Shown: piece by piece, positions 1 through 7,872 of the stretch
Numbering within the stretch: the stretch's first letter is position 1
How the letters are laid out: each line of letters opens with the position of its first letter
Assembly (NCBI RefSeq): GCF_013393385.1
Contig: NZ_AP023239.1
Span: 3,286,001 to 3,350,000, forward strand
DNA length: 64,000 bases
Origin: Paenibacillus sp. URB8-2
GTDB taxonomy: Bacteria > Bacillota > Bacilli > Paenibacillales > Paenibacillaceae
Direction: 5' to 3'
The notes under the pieces: model-generated
What the model was told of the DNA's origin: nothing
What the model saw: only the letters and a program-made list of their open reading frames with translations
Databases searched by the model: none
Translations under genes and position numbers: made by a program

Positions 1-253
1 GCTGAAGCATATAGCCGACTTCCGGAGAAGGGCCGCTCACGGGACGGCCGTTCACATGCACTTCACCCCGGGAGGGCGGGAGCAGCCCGGCGATAATCGA
101 CAACAGCGTCGTTTTGCCGCAGCCGCTCGGTCCGACCAGACTGACGAATTCGCCGTCTCTAATCTCAAGATTCAGATCCTCCACCGCAAGGGAAGCTTCC
201 CTGTCACCCAGATAAGCGTGCGTGACCGATTTTAATTCCACAACCGGCGGCAT
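1..253 (-). CDS. ABC transporter ATP-binding protein, nitrate/sulfonate/taurine type (5' part of gene)
   Basis: The first 84 codons of an ABC ATPase; the gene runs off the window start. The ATG at 253 is preceded by an AGGAGG-like site. A Walker A motif GPSGCGKT is visible around residue 40, followed by the helix TTLLSIIAGL and a PSRGEV segment typical of the SsuB/TauB/NrtD family. It lies 44 nt downstream of a substrate-binding lipoprotein gene on the same strand, so the two probably belong to one importer operon whose permease lies outside the window. The substrate cannot be told from this fragment. Confidence 0.85.
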   Translation of the reverse strand, partial: MPPVVELKSVTHAYLGDREASLAVEDLNLEIRDGEFVSLVGPSGCGKTTLLSIIAGLLPPSRGEVHVNGRPVSGPSPEVGYMLQ

Positions 254-297
254 ACAAGACCCTCCTTTAGGAATGGCGTTCAGGGTGCAAAAAACGA

Positions 298-1305
298 TTA
301 TTCTCCGCTCCCCGCCTTCTCCGCAAACGTGTTATTCACAATTTTGGACGCCGGAACCCGTTCTTTCAGTTCTCCCGCGTTTTCCATCACATCAAGCAAA
401 TTATTCCATTCCTTGTCGTCGATGACCGGATTCAGTGCGTAGGTATCCTGTTCCTTATAGCGTTTAATCGCCGAGACGACGATGTCACGGTCCGTATTTT
501 CGAAATAAGGCACGACCGCGCCGGCAATTTCCTCTGGACTGTGCTGTTTCACCCAAAGCTGGGCTTTTTGCAGCGCATTGGTGAACTTTTGCACGGTGTC
601 GCTATTTTTCCCGATAAAGCTGCTCTTGGCCATAAATACCGTATACGGCAAATAACCGCTCTCTACCCCGAATGAAGCGATGACCTTGCCCCGGCCTTCC
701 CGTTCAAAGATCGACGCCTGCGGTTCGAACAACTGCACGTAGTCCCCGGTTCCCGAAGCAAACGCGCTCGCAATATTCGCAAAATCGATATTCTGGATCA
801 GCTTAAGATCGGCAGACGTATCGATCCCCTTCTTTTTAAGCGTGAACGCGCCGGCCATCTGAGGCATGCCGCCTTTTCTTTGTCCGAGGAATGTCGACCC
901 TTTGAGTTCGCTCCAGTCGAAATTCGGATGGTCTTGGCGGGCGAACAGGAACGTGCCGTCTCTTTGCGTCAGCTGGGCGAAATTGATGACCGGATCATCC
1001 GATCCCTGCTGATACACGTAGATCGACGTTTCCGAGCCGACAAGCGCAACGTCGATTGCTCCAGAGAGCAGCGCCGTCATCGTCTTGTCTCCGCCGGGGA
1101 TGGTCTGAAGCTCGACATCCAGCCCCTCCTCCTTGAAAAATCCCTGCGACAGCGCCACATATTCGGGTGCATAAAAGACGGAACGCGTGACCTCGCCAAC
1201 CTTCACCTTGACCGTTTCCGATTTGCCGCCGCCGCAACCAGCAAGCAGCGAGACGGCAAGCCCGATCACCAGCAGCAGCGCTGCTGATCTTGTTGTTCTA
1301 CCCAT
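298..1305 (-). CDS. ABC transporter substrate-binding lipoprotein (NMT1/SsuA-like)
   Basis: 335-residue periplasmic-binding-type protein. The N-terminus has a lipoprotein signal: a basic MGRTTR start, a hydrophobic run and the lipobox LLAGC with Cys24, so it should be anchored to the outer face of the membrane. The segment EVTRSVFYAPEYVALSQGFF is typical of the SsuA/NMT1/ThiY family that binds aliphatic sulfonates, taurine, nitrate or pyrimidine precursors. GGAGAG precedes the ATG at 1305. It is followed by the ATPase at 253, so it delivers ligand to that importer. No TPP or other known riboswitch was seen in the 220 bases upstream, so a thiamine-precursor role has no support here. Exact ligand unknown. 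Confidence 0.85.
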   Translation of the reverse strand: MGRTTRSAALLLVIGLAVSLLAGCGGGKSETVKVKVGEVTRSVFYAPEYVALSQGFFKEEGLDVELQTIPGGDKTMTALLSGAIDVALVGSETSIYVYQQGSDDPVINFAQLTQRDGTFLFARQDHPNFDWSELKGSTFLGQRKGGMPQMAGAFTLKKKGIDTSADLKLIQNIDFANIASAFASGTGDYVQLFEPQASIFEREGRGKVIASFGVESGYLPYTVFMAKSSFIGKNSDTVQKFTNALQKAQLWVKQHSPEEIAGAVVPYFENTDRDIVVSAIKRYKEQDTYALNPVIDDKEWNNLLDVMENAGELKERVPASKIVNNTFAEKAGSGE

Positions 1306-1531
1306 ATTGCAAATCTCTCCTTTCTCCCATGGGTTACCCCTTCTTGATCTGAACCGCTTCGAAGCGAAAGCCCCGCTTGTAGTGGGATTATTTAAATATA
1401 TGCGGGTGCCTATGGTTTGGTTAAAGAGGGTAAGGGAAAGGAGATCAGTAAGGAGGAAAGTTTAAGAAAAAGCATGAATATAGGGGGAGATACTGAAGCG
1501 ATATTCAATCACGCCGATGTTGCTTCGCCGG

Positions 1532-2200
1532 TCATTTTGCGGCTACAAGCGGTTTCAATTGCAGTAACCATCGGAGAAAAGCGGCGCTGAACTGATCCTT
1601 GCCAACAGGCGCCGCCGACATCCAATCCTCTTCACTCCCGCAGCTCATGCGCAGCAGCCATCCGCATGAAAGGTCTGCAAGGAATGACGCATACTGAAAA
1701 GACCAGCCGCCGCAGCTTCTGGAGCATATCCGCAGCTCTCCTGTCAAATGCCGGCTTTTCACGCTTTGGGCAAACAGGGCGGACAGCCCGGAGTCGCCTG
1801 TCGCCGCCTCCATTTGCCGGCTCAGTTCGCTTAGGGAGCTGAAGGCCGCCTTCTTTCTGATTTCTTGGTACTCATGTCTGGACATCAGAAGGGCGGGACT
1901 GTCCCCGGAGCTTGTTTTCGGCAGGGAAATGCCGTCCAGCAGAAGGGTCCGAACGCCTTCCAGATTATCGGCTTCCTTCAGCTCATAGGAGGAGCTGGCC
2001 GATGTTTTATGGCAAACTACGAGTATTTTATCCTTGCTCACATATACAAACAGATCGTTCTCCGTACCACTGCTGATGTAATGCAGGCGGCACATCCGTT
2101 CCGTTTCTTCCGTCAGTTGGAGCAGCTCTCTTTCCCGGGGCTCCTTCCCGCCTTCAGGCATCAAAAAACGCGATAATTGCTTTGACTCATCTTCGTACAC
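1532..2200 (-). CDS. hypothetical protein, 222 aa
   Basis: An intact reading frame of 222 codons with no family I recognise. The product is soluble in appearance, with no signal peptide or membrane segment. It is rich in Ser, Leu and Glu in the first half and has several cysteines in the C-terminal half (CSRSCGGWSF and LSCGWLLRMSCG). The gene stands alone between the importer genes and a divergent small ORF. Its codon use looks like its neighbours, which supports a real gene, but no function can be assigned. Confidence 0.6.
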   Translation of the reverse strand: MYEDESKQLSRFLMPEGGKEPRERELLQLTEETERMCRLHYISSGTENDLFVYVSKDKILVVCHKTSASSSYELKEADNLEGVRTLLLDGISLPKTSSGDSPALLMSRHEYQEIRKKAAFSSLSELSRQMEAATGDSGLSALFAQSVKSRHLTGELRICSRSCGGWSFQYASFLADLSCGWLLRMSCGSEEDWMSAAPVGKDQFSAAFLRWLLQLKPLVAAK

Positions 2201-2362
2201 TGCGATCGGTTCCTTCCGGTTATCTGAAATAGAGACGCCAAACCTTTCAATTCCGGCGAAAATATAGCAATCTTTATGTTATCATAAGCTAATTTTAAGG
2301 TAAAATTAAGAAATAACGGGTAATATCTATATCATGAAATAACTGTAACGAGGTGATTTCAA

Positions 2363-2602
2363 ATGAAAATGCTGATTACATTCCAGAACAAGCTCGTACC
2401 CGTATATTTTACTACGGAAAATAAGCAGCCGACACAAAAAGTGCTCAGACTGTTGACCAGCACGCTTGAACTCAAAATCAACAAAGGTAAAAATGCTCTC
2501 AAAAAATGTTTAAATTCTTTGATCAGTATCGAAATTAAAGGCTCCGAGGCCATTTTGCACAGTTATAGCGAAAACGATTCCCTGGCGCTTTCCCTCTATT
2601 AA
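2363..2602 (+). CDS. hypothetical small protein, 79 aa
   Basis: A short gene with its own signals: GAGGTGATTT lies just upstream of the ATG, and a strong terminator follows about 40 nt after the TAA. The product is basic and Lys/Leu/Ser rich, with no membrane segment or known domain. It is divergent from the 222-aa hypothetical gene, with about 160 bases between them. The clean ribosome binding site and terminator argue that it is expressed. Function unknown. Confidence 0.6.
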   Translation: MKMLITFQNKLVPVYFTTENKQPTQKVLRLLTSTLELKINKGKNALKKCLNSLISIEIKGSEAILHSYSENDSLALSLY

Positions 2603-2643
2603 ATGGTGCTGGTCCCGGATGTTCTTTCCAGCAGCAAGAAAAG

Positions 2644-2672
2644 GCAACTTCCTTAAGGAAGTTGCTTTTTTA
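2644..2672 (+). terminator. Rho-independent terminator
   Basis: A perfect 9-bp stem (GCAACTTCC/GGAAGTTGC) around a TTAA loop is followed by six Ts. It ends the transcript of the 79-aa gene at 2363-2602. Confidence 0.9.
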
Positions 2673-2710
2673 TTTGGGCCCTTCGAGTCTCTGCGCGAGC
2701 ACGGGCTGTA

Positions 2711-2845
2711 TCATCCTATCTTATGGTTGTTGTTCTCCGCCTTTTCCGCCCGTTGAATCCGAAGCTGAAACAGCTTAACCAAATTGATTCTCGTCTGGTC
2801 GTGACAGTTGTCCAATTTTTTAATAATAAAACGGTCAATGGACAT
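2711..2845 (-). CDS. hypothetical small protein, 44 aa
   Basis: A 45-codon frame starting with ATG at 2845, with GGAG eight bases before the start. The peptide begins MSIDRFIIKKLDNC and is basic and probably helical, with no membrane span. It resembles in size the short Bacillus regulatory helical proteins, but I see no recognised motif. A weak promoter-like TTGACA lies near 3036-3041 on the same strand. Tentative gene. Confidence 0.4.
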   Translation of the reverse strand: MSIDRFIIKKLDNCHDQTRINLVKLFQLRIQRAEKAENNNHKIG

Positions 2846-3202
2846 GTCAATCGCTCCTTTAATCGTTCTGCAGGGAGTGCAGGAGAACATTCCCTGCCCG
2901 CCTTGTATCCCCTATTTACCCGGCCTATCGCATTTTAAACGGGCCGTTTGGCGCCCAGAATGCGAATACGGCCTCCATTATACAGGTCCATTGGCCTGCT
3001 CCATTTGCCCGTCTTCTATATATTGACACCAGCCATGTCAAAAAAACGCTCACATTCAAATATGTTGAGGGGCCGATACGGAAGAAGTCAGAATGTAGGC
3101 CGGCAAAAAAAGTTTGAATTTTTTTTGTCTTTTTCTCACACTCGAACATCTGCCCCGCGATCGGTCCCAAAATGGAAAGACCCTGGGATAAACCCTATTG
3201 GG
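2846..3202. other. intergenic region without recognised gene
   Basis: About 360 bases between rsgA and the 44-aa ORF. The only structure noticed is the inverted repeat TTGACA-N7-TGTCAA at 3023-3041. No convincing ribosome binding site plus frame was found. Confidence 0.5.
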
Positions 3203-4294
3203 TCAATCCTCCGCTTCCCTCCGCCAACCGTATTTTCGGGAACGCGAGGAAGCCGTTTTTTGCACGGAGCCGGCCCCGCTTTTCCGCTTGGATTTGGCCT
3301 CCTTGGCGGTTTGATACTGAAGCTCGCGCTGAGTTTTGCGGTAGCTCTGCAGCCGTTTCTCCTCAAGCTCCCCGCTGCTGACCGCCTCCAGAACGGCGCA
3401 GCCCTCTTCGCGTTCATGGCGGCAGTCCGCATACCGGCAGCGCTCTGAAAGCTGCCCGATATCGGCGAATGCGAGATCCAGCCCGCCTTCGTCCTCCCAC
3501 AGCTGTAGCTCCCGCATGCCGGGGGTGTCGACGATCACGCCTCCGTTCGGCAGAAGAAACAGCTCCCGGCGCGTCGTTGTATGGCGGCCTCTGCTGTCAT
3601 CCTCCCTTACTTCCCGGGTAAGCTGAAGATCGGCGCCGCAGAGCCAATTGACGAGCGTCGATTTACCGCAGCCCGAAGACCCGGTCAGAGCGACCGTCCG
3701 GCCTTCCCCGACATAGGGCAGCAAGGATTCGCGCCCGCTGCCTAAATGCGCGCTAACCGCATGCACCGGAACACCGGGAGCGGTCATTTCCATCTCCGCG
3801 ATTTTAGATTCCGGATCATGGCATAAATCCGCCTTGGTGAGCAGGATAACCGGCGACGCCCCGCTGTTCCAGGCCATAATGAGATACCTCTCCATGCGCC
3901 GCAGATTGTAGTCATCATTCAGCGCGCTGACCAGAAACAGCGTATCGATGTTGGCGGCAACGATCTGTTCCCGCGGCTGTGATCCTGCCGCCTTCCGGGA
4001 TATGACGCTGCGGCGGGGCAGCACGCCGTGAATGATAAGATGCCCACCGTCCGCCCTTTTGACCGAGGTCCAGTCTCCGACAGCGGGGTATTCTCCGAAG
4101 GTCTCAAGGGAGTGCCGGAGCCTGCCCGAAAGTTCCCCCCACTGCTCTCCGTCATCCGTCCGTATCCGATATTTGCTCCCGAAATCTCCGACAATCCGCC
4201 CGGGAATGAGAGTTTCTCTTTCCGTTTCGTGGATTGTCATGCCGCTCCATTGATTAATCCAATATTCATTCCATCCGTATTGCCGTATCGTCAT
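3203..4294 (-). CDS. rsgA: ribosome small-subunit-dependent GTPase RsgA
   Basis: A circularly permuted GTPase that helps late maturation of the 30S ribosomal subunit. The 363-residue product shows an N-terminal OB-fold region (about 25-110), then the G4-like motif TKAD (153-156), Walker A GSSGCGKS (205-212) and DTPG (256-259), in the permuted order G4-G1-G3 diagnostic of the family. A C-terminal zinc knuckle has Cys286, Cys291, His293 and Cys299. GGAGG precedes the ATG at 4294. The family is usually about 290-350 aa; this one has a short N-terminal extension and a basic, Lys/Arg/Ser-rich tail. It stands apart from the usual prkC-rsgA-rpe cluster, so it may be a second copy in the genome. Confidence 0.93.
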   Translation of the reverse strand: MTIRQYGWNEYWINQWSGMTIHETERETLIPGRIVGDFGSKYRIRTDDGEQWGELSGRLRHSLETFGEYPAVGDWTSVKRADGGHLIIHGVLPRRSVISRKAAGSQPREQIVAANIDTLFLVSALNDDYNLRRMERYLIMAWNSGASPVILLTKADLCHDPESKIAEMEMTAPGVPVHAVSAHLGSGRESLLPYVGEGRTVALTGSSGCGKSTLVNWLCGADLQLTREVREDDSRGRHTTTRRELFLLPNGGVIVDTPGMRELQLWEDEGGLDLAFADIGQLSERCRYADCRHEREEGCAVLEAVSSGELEEKRLQSYRKTQRELQYQTAKEAKSKRKSGAGSVQKTASSRSRKYGWRREAED

Positions 4295-4391
4295 GCGATA
4301 CCTCCATTGTTAGATTATTCTTCTTACACAATCTTTCATTCTTCTGAACCGGGAACCGCGCTTATTGGCTGGGATACCAGCCGCGTATAAC

Positions 4392-4429
4392 GCAAAAAGC
4401 CCGCCGGAACTTAAATCGTTCCGGCGGGC
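4392..4429 (-). terminator. Rho-independent terminator
   Basis: A GC-rich stem (GCCCGCCGGAAC/GTTCCGGCGGGC) is followed on the minus strand by TTTTT. It is the second of two tandem minus-strand terminators downstream of the 27-aa peptide gene. Confidence 0.8.
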
Positions 4430-4565
4430 GGAGAGAGGCAGGGTCCCTTTGCTCAAGAGACATCTTGACCTATCGTCTTGCGTATACAGCGTCGGGGTCC
4501 AATGGACGCCTAATCACTGTGAACGCGCATATGCGGTCAGACTTCTCCAAGTCAATCGGCATACG

Positions 4566-4603
4566 CAAAAAAGCCGCCGGAACCGATACGGTCCCCGGCG
4601 GCG
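4566..4603 (-). terminator. Rho-independent terminator
   Basis: A GCCGCCGG-type stem with a loop around CGTATCG and six Ts on the minus strand, about 40 bases after the stop of the 27-aa peptide gene. Confidence 0.85.
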
Positions 4604-4641
4604 CTGACAGTCAATAAAAGTGCGCGCTGACGCTGCGGCGT

Positions 4642-4725
4642 CTACTTACGCCCGCAGCCTGTTCCCGGAAGACACGTATCCTGAGCAGTAACAACCGACA
4701 AAACCCAAGCCGTATAAACTGTCAT
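4642..4725 (-). CDS. 27-residue peptide gene with own promoter and terminator
   Basis: A complete miniature transcription unit. ATG at 4725 follows GGAGAGG and ends at TAG 4642. The peptide begins MTVYTAWVLSVVT, a short hydrophobic stretch, and ends in DTCLPGTGCGRK, with two cysteines six residues apart and a basic end. A consensus SigA promoter sits about 35 bases upstream and a terminator follows. I do not recognise a family. It could be a secreted or membrane-active signalling peptide or a small regulatory peptide. Upstream is the HAD phosphatase gene on the same strand. Confidence 0.55.
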   Translation of the reverse strand: MTVYTAWVLSVVTAQDTCLPGTGCGRK

Positions 4726-4759
4726 AATACATCCTCTCCTTCCGGTAATTTATGGTGTC

Positions 4760-4789
4760 ATCATAAACGGGAGAGAGTCCCGCTGTCAA
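4760..4789 (-). promoter_or_regulatory. SigA-type promoter of the 27-aa peptide gene
   Basis: Minus strand TTGACA (4784-4789), an 18-base spacer and TATGAT (4760-4765). The spacer contains a small inverted repeat (CGGGA/TCCCG). This is the best-matching promoter in the first 10 kb. Confidence 0.75.
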
Positions 4790-4806
4790 CCCTGAGTCTG
4801 CCCATA

Positions 4807-5478
4807 TTACAAAATACTGCGTAGCTCATGGAGCTCATCGATGGTCTTCCAGGGCTTCACATCCAGCTTGTCGTCCCACGCATGGTTGCGGCGAAGCCAG
4901 ATTCCCTTCATTCCGGCGCGCCCCGCGCCCCAAATATCGTTTACGGGATGATCCCCGATGAACACGGTCGCTTCCGGACCGTAACCCAGCCTGTCCAGCG
5001 CCAGGCGATAGATGGCGGGGTCCGGCTTGCTGATTCCGGCCTCGCCGGAAATCACGATCGATTTGAAATGGCTGCGCAATCCAAGAAAATCGATTTTCCC
5101 GTGCTGGATGTCGCTTTTTCCGTTCGTTAACAGACCAAGCTCATAGCCGCGTTCCCTCAGAAACCCAAGCGATTCGACCGCATGCTTCATCAGCGCGCCA
5201 TGACCTGAATAATTCAAGTCGTAAAATGCGCGGATCTCTGCAGCCGAAACGGATTCCCGCCAAGGCAGAACCTCGCTCAGTTCCCGGAAAAATCCGTCCT
5301 TGTCCCGATACCCGTCGGCATCCCTGACTATGATATCTTCCACGATTTCCAGCTGACGGTCCGACTCCAGATGGCCGAGAAAATGAGAGACAAACTGCGT
5401 GCTGAAGCTTCGAAACGTGCTATCTCTGTCCATAAGCGTATTGTCAAGATCAAACAGCAAAGCTTTAACGGTTTCCAT
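4807..5478 (-). CDS. HAD-superfamily hydrolase (phosphoglycolate phosphatase-like)
   Basis: A 223-residue phosphatase of the haloacid dehalogenase superfamily. Motif I FDLDNTLMD (Asp10 nucleophile) is near the N-terminus, motif II LLTNGK is mid-protein, and motif III/IV lies in KPDPAIYRLALDRLGY followed by FIGDHPVNDIWGA. The helical insert between motifs I and II indicates a C1-cap enzyme of the YjjG/Gph type that acts on small phosphate esters or nucleotides in the cytoplasm. GGGG precedes the ATG at 5478. Substrate not determinable from sequence. Confidence 0.88.
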   Translation of the reverse strand: METVKALLFDLDNTLMDRDSTFRSFSTQFVSHFLGHLESDRQLEIVEDIIVRDADGYRDKDGFFRELSEVLPWRESVSAAEIRAFYDLNYSGHGALMKHAVESLGFLRERGYELGLLTNGKSDIQHGKIDFLGLRSHFKSIVISGEAGISKPDPAIYRLALDRLGYGPEATVFIGDHPVNDIWGAGRAGMKGIWLRRNHAWDDKLDVKPWKTIDELHELRSIL

Positions 5479-5602
5479 ACCTGATTCCCCTTGCTTTTCT
5501 TAATGCGTCGTCGCCCGTAAGCGGGCTTTCAGGAACCATTGTACTATGGCGCTTTACTCTAAGTGAAGACCGTTTCGCAAAAAAGGTGAATCTGGAGCGT
5601 TC

Positions 5603-6823
5603 TTATACTTTCCGAACAAAATCATTGGCATTTAACGGGATGCGCCGATGATTCCTTAAACTGACAAGGAAATAAACAACTGGCAAGCTCAAAAGCAAGC
5701 ATCCAGCGGCAATCATTCCGCTCACTTGCCCGTATTGATAGGCGGCGCTCCCCACCCATGAGCCGAAGGAACCGCCAAGATAATATCCAACCATATAGAG
5801 TGAATTCAAACGGCTGTGATGTGCCGGATTCAGGCGGCTTAAACGTCCTTGGTTTAACGTCATGTTCATTCGGGAGCCTACATCAAGCACAAAAGTGACA
5901 GCTATGAGCACTGATAAATGAGACCAACCCATGCCTAATAGTACAAAAGAGAATATCATCGTCAGCAGCGCAGCCACATTCCAACCGCGGGCATGATTGC
6001 CGTCCGACAGCCGGCCTGCGAAACCCGCCGCCAAGGTGCCTGCGATTCCGATGACGCCGAATGTTCCGTTGATCCCGTTCCCGAAATGATAAGGCGCGCC
6101 GTTCAGAATAAATGAAAGGGGGACCCAGAAGACATTGAAGGCGGCAAAGGCGGCCGCACCGAAAAAAATCGTTTCCCTCAATACCGGCTCCTCCCTGAGC
6201 AGGGGAACCATTGACCGCATGATTTGTATGTACGAACTTTGCTTCCGGACCGAATCTTTCGGCAGCTTCATAAACAGATAACCGGCTAACAGCAATAAAA
6301 TGCCTCCTGCAAGCAGATGTACAGTCCGCCAGTCATATAGTTGTCCGATCCATCCACCGGCCACACGGCCTACCAGCACACCGAGGAAGACGCCGGTCAG
6401 CAGCCTTCCCGTTACCGCTCCTTTTTTTGCCGAATCCATGTTTGAAGAAACGAACGGAATAATGAGCTGCGCCGCAACCGTGCTGAACCCCAGGCCAAAC
6501 CCGGCAATCAGCAGAAGCCTGAGCGAAGGCATAATCGTCATTGCAACCAGCCAAAAAGCCGACAGGAGCAGGCTGGCAAGAACCAGCTTTCGTCTGTCAA
6601 AGCGGTCGCCAAGCGGAACGATAAATAATAAACCGAGCGTGTAGCCCACTTGAATGACCGTGAACAGTAATCCTGATTGATTCTGATGAACATTAAAACT
6701 TTTGGCGATATCCGAAAGCAAAACCTGATCATAATACAAATTGGCAACGGCAAGCATGCACACAAAGGTAAGCAGCCATTGCAGAGCTACAGGGAAAAGC
6801 TTAAGCTTTGCGCCAGATTCCAT
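5603..6823 (-). CDS. MFS transporter, drug/metabolite exporter
   Basis: A 406-residue protein with about 12 hydrophobic segments and the loop 2-3 signature GDRFDRRK that marks the major facilitator superfamily. It is divergent from an XRE-type regulator gene at 6941, separated by 117 bases. That arrangement suggests the regulator controls the pump. The general fold resembles YnfM/Bcr-like efflux proteins; the substrate is unknown. Confidence 0.85.
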   Translation of the reverse strand: MESGAKLKLFPVALQWLLTFVCMLAVANLYYDQVLLSDIAKSFNVHQNQSGLLFTVIQVGYTLGLLFIVPLGDRFDRRKLVLASLLLSAFWLVAMTIMPSLRLLLIAGFGLGFSTVAAQLIIPFVSSNMDSAKKGAVTGRLLTGVFLGVLVGRVAGGWIGQLYDWRTVHLLAGGILLLLAGYLFMKLPKDSVRKQSSYIQIMRSMVPLLREEPVLRETIFFGAAAFAAFNVFWVPLSFILNGAPYHFGNGINGTFGVIGIAGTLAAGFAGRLSDGNHARGWNVAALLTMIFSFVLLGMGWSHLSVLIAVTFVLDVGSRMNMTLNQGRLSRLNPAHHSRLNSLYMVGYYLGGSFGSWVGSAAYQYGQVSGMIAAGCLLLSLPVVYFLVSLRNHRRIPLNANDFVRKV

Positions 6824-6940
6824 GGCAGATCATCCTCTCTACTTGAATACGACCCAGTGTATAATGAACTCTGGAGGTTAAGAAGAGACGCGTGATCCTA
6901 GGATTGGCGGACCTATGCAAGCGAAAGGGGCGGCTTTGTT

Positions 6941-7771
6941 GTGACACAAGACAAGCATCAGGAATTGGGGCTTTTTTTAAAGAAAAAACGCGCTTCGCTC
7001 ACACCGGAGCAGGTTTGTTTACCTACGGGAAGCAAACGGCGGGTTGAGGGATTACGCCGCGAGGAAGTTGCGGAATTGGCCGGTTTAAGCATAGATTGGT
7101 ATGTTCGTTTGGAGCAGGGCAGGCCTGTCCGCCCTTCAGCTGAGGTATTGCTGACCTTAAGCGATGCTCTGCAGCTAAATCGAAAAGAACAGGAATATTT
7201 GTATACTCTGGCGGCGCAGCGGCTGCCCGGTGAAACACCCGAATCAATTAAAGTCAGTTCCGGAATGCAGCAGTTTCTGGATTTGCAAAATCCTTATCCC
7301 GCTTATATCACCGACCACGAGTGGAATATCATTGCCTGGAATCAGGCCGCATTGTCGGTATTCGGGGATTATTCGGCAATGACCAGGCTGCAGCGCAATT
7401 CAATCTGGCGCTCGTTCATGGACCCATATATGGAAAAGCTGCTGGACAACTGGGAAGGTCATGCCAAACTGCGCGTGAGTCAGCTAAGAATGGTCCACAG
7501 CCAGTTTCCGGAGAATCCGGGACGGACGGAATTGATTAATCAGCTCCTTCGGCACAGCGGCAAATTTGAGAATTGGTGGAATGAACAAACCATTGCGGGG
7601 ACGCCGGAAGGCAAGAAACTGATCCATCATCCTGACGTCGGCGATATTCGCCTGAGCTATCTTTCCTTTCAAGCGGAAGAGCTGCCGAATGCGACGATTA
7701 CCGTCCACCTGGCAAGCGACACGGAATCAAGACAGAGGCTGGAGCGGCTGCTGGATAACAAGATTTCATGA
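6941..7771 (+). CDS. XRE-family transcriptional regulator with MmyB-like ligand domain
   Basis: A 276-residue regulator. The N-terminal helix-turn-helix covers about residues 8-75 (LRREEVAELAGLSIDWYVRL, a clear HTH with the WY of the MmyB group). The C-terminal part (about 105-270) matches the MmyB-like PAS-related ligand domain, with NPYPAYITDHEWNIIAWN and a conserved RNSIWR. The start is GTG, with AAAGGGG ten bases before. It is divergent from the MFS pump and probably regulates it, as MmyB-type proteins often control adjacent reductases or exporters. A structured repeat begins two bases after the stop, followed by an IS element. Confidence 0.88.
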   Translation: MTQDKHQELGLFLKKKRASLTPEQVCLPTGSKRRVEGLRREEVAELAGLSIDWYVRLEQGRPVRPSAEVLLTLSDALQLNRKEQEYLYTLAAQRLPGETPESIKVSSGMQQFLDLQNPYPAYITDHEWNIIAWNQAALSVFGDYSAMTRLQRNSIWRSFMDPYMEKLLDNWEGHAKLRVSQLRMVHSQFPENPGRTELINQLLRHSGKFENWWNEQTIAGTPEGKKLIHHPDVGDIRLSYLSFQAEELPNATITVHLASDTESRQRLERLLDNKIS

Positions 7772-7772
7772 C

Positions 7773-7872
7773 AAGAAGAAACGCCTGACGGCGTCTTTAT
7801 AAGACGCAAGTACATTTCTCGTAGAAATATAAGTCAAAATGTTAAGCCTCCGGCTTATACTTTCTTATATTT
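7773..7872 (+). repeat. structured repeat element, copy 1
   Basis: About 100 bases that match a second copy at 31655-31753. Shared blocks include AAGAAGAAACG at the left and TTTCTCGTAGAAATATAAG in the middle. It folds into successive hairpins: ACGCC/GGCGT, the overlapping alternative GCGTCTT/AAGACGC, ATTTCT/AGAAAT, and TAAGCC/GGCTTA inside an outer AAATATAAG/CTTATATTT pair. Several stems differ in sequence between the copies but keep pairing. An IS element is inserted exactly at its right end. Confidence 0.75.

Noticed and set aside
1306..1531. TPP riboswitch upstream of the substrate-binding lipoprotein
   Set aside because: A GGTTCAGATC stretch is present, but not the CUGAGA and ACCUGAUCUGGAUAAUGCCAGCGUAGG cores in order.
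3023..3041. TTGACA-N7-TGTCAA inverted repeat taken as a promoter pair
   Set aside because: Neither orientation has a good -10 box at 16-18 bases, so it is not listed as a promoter.
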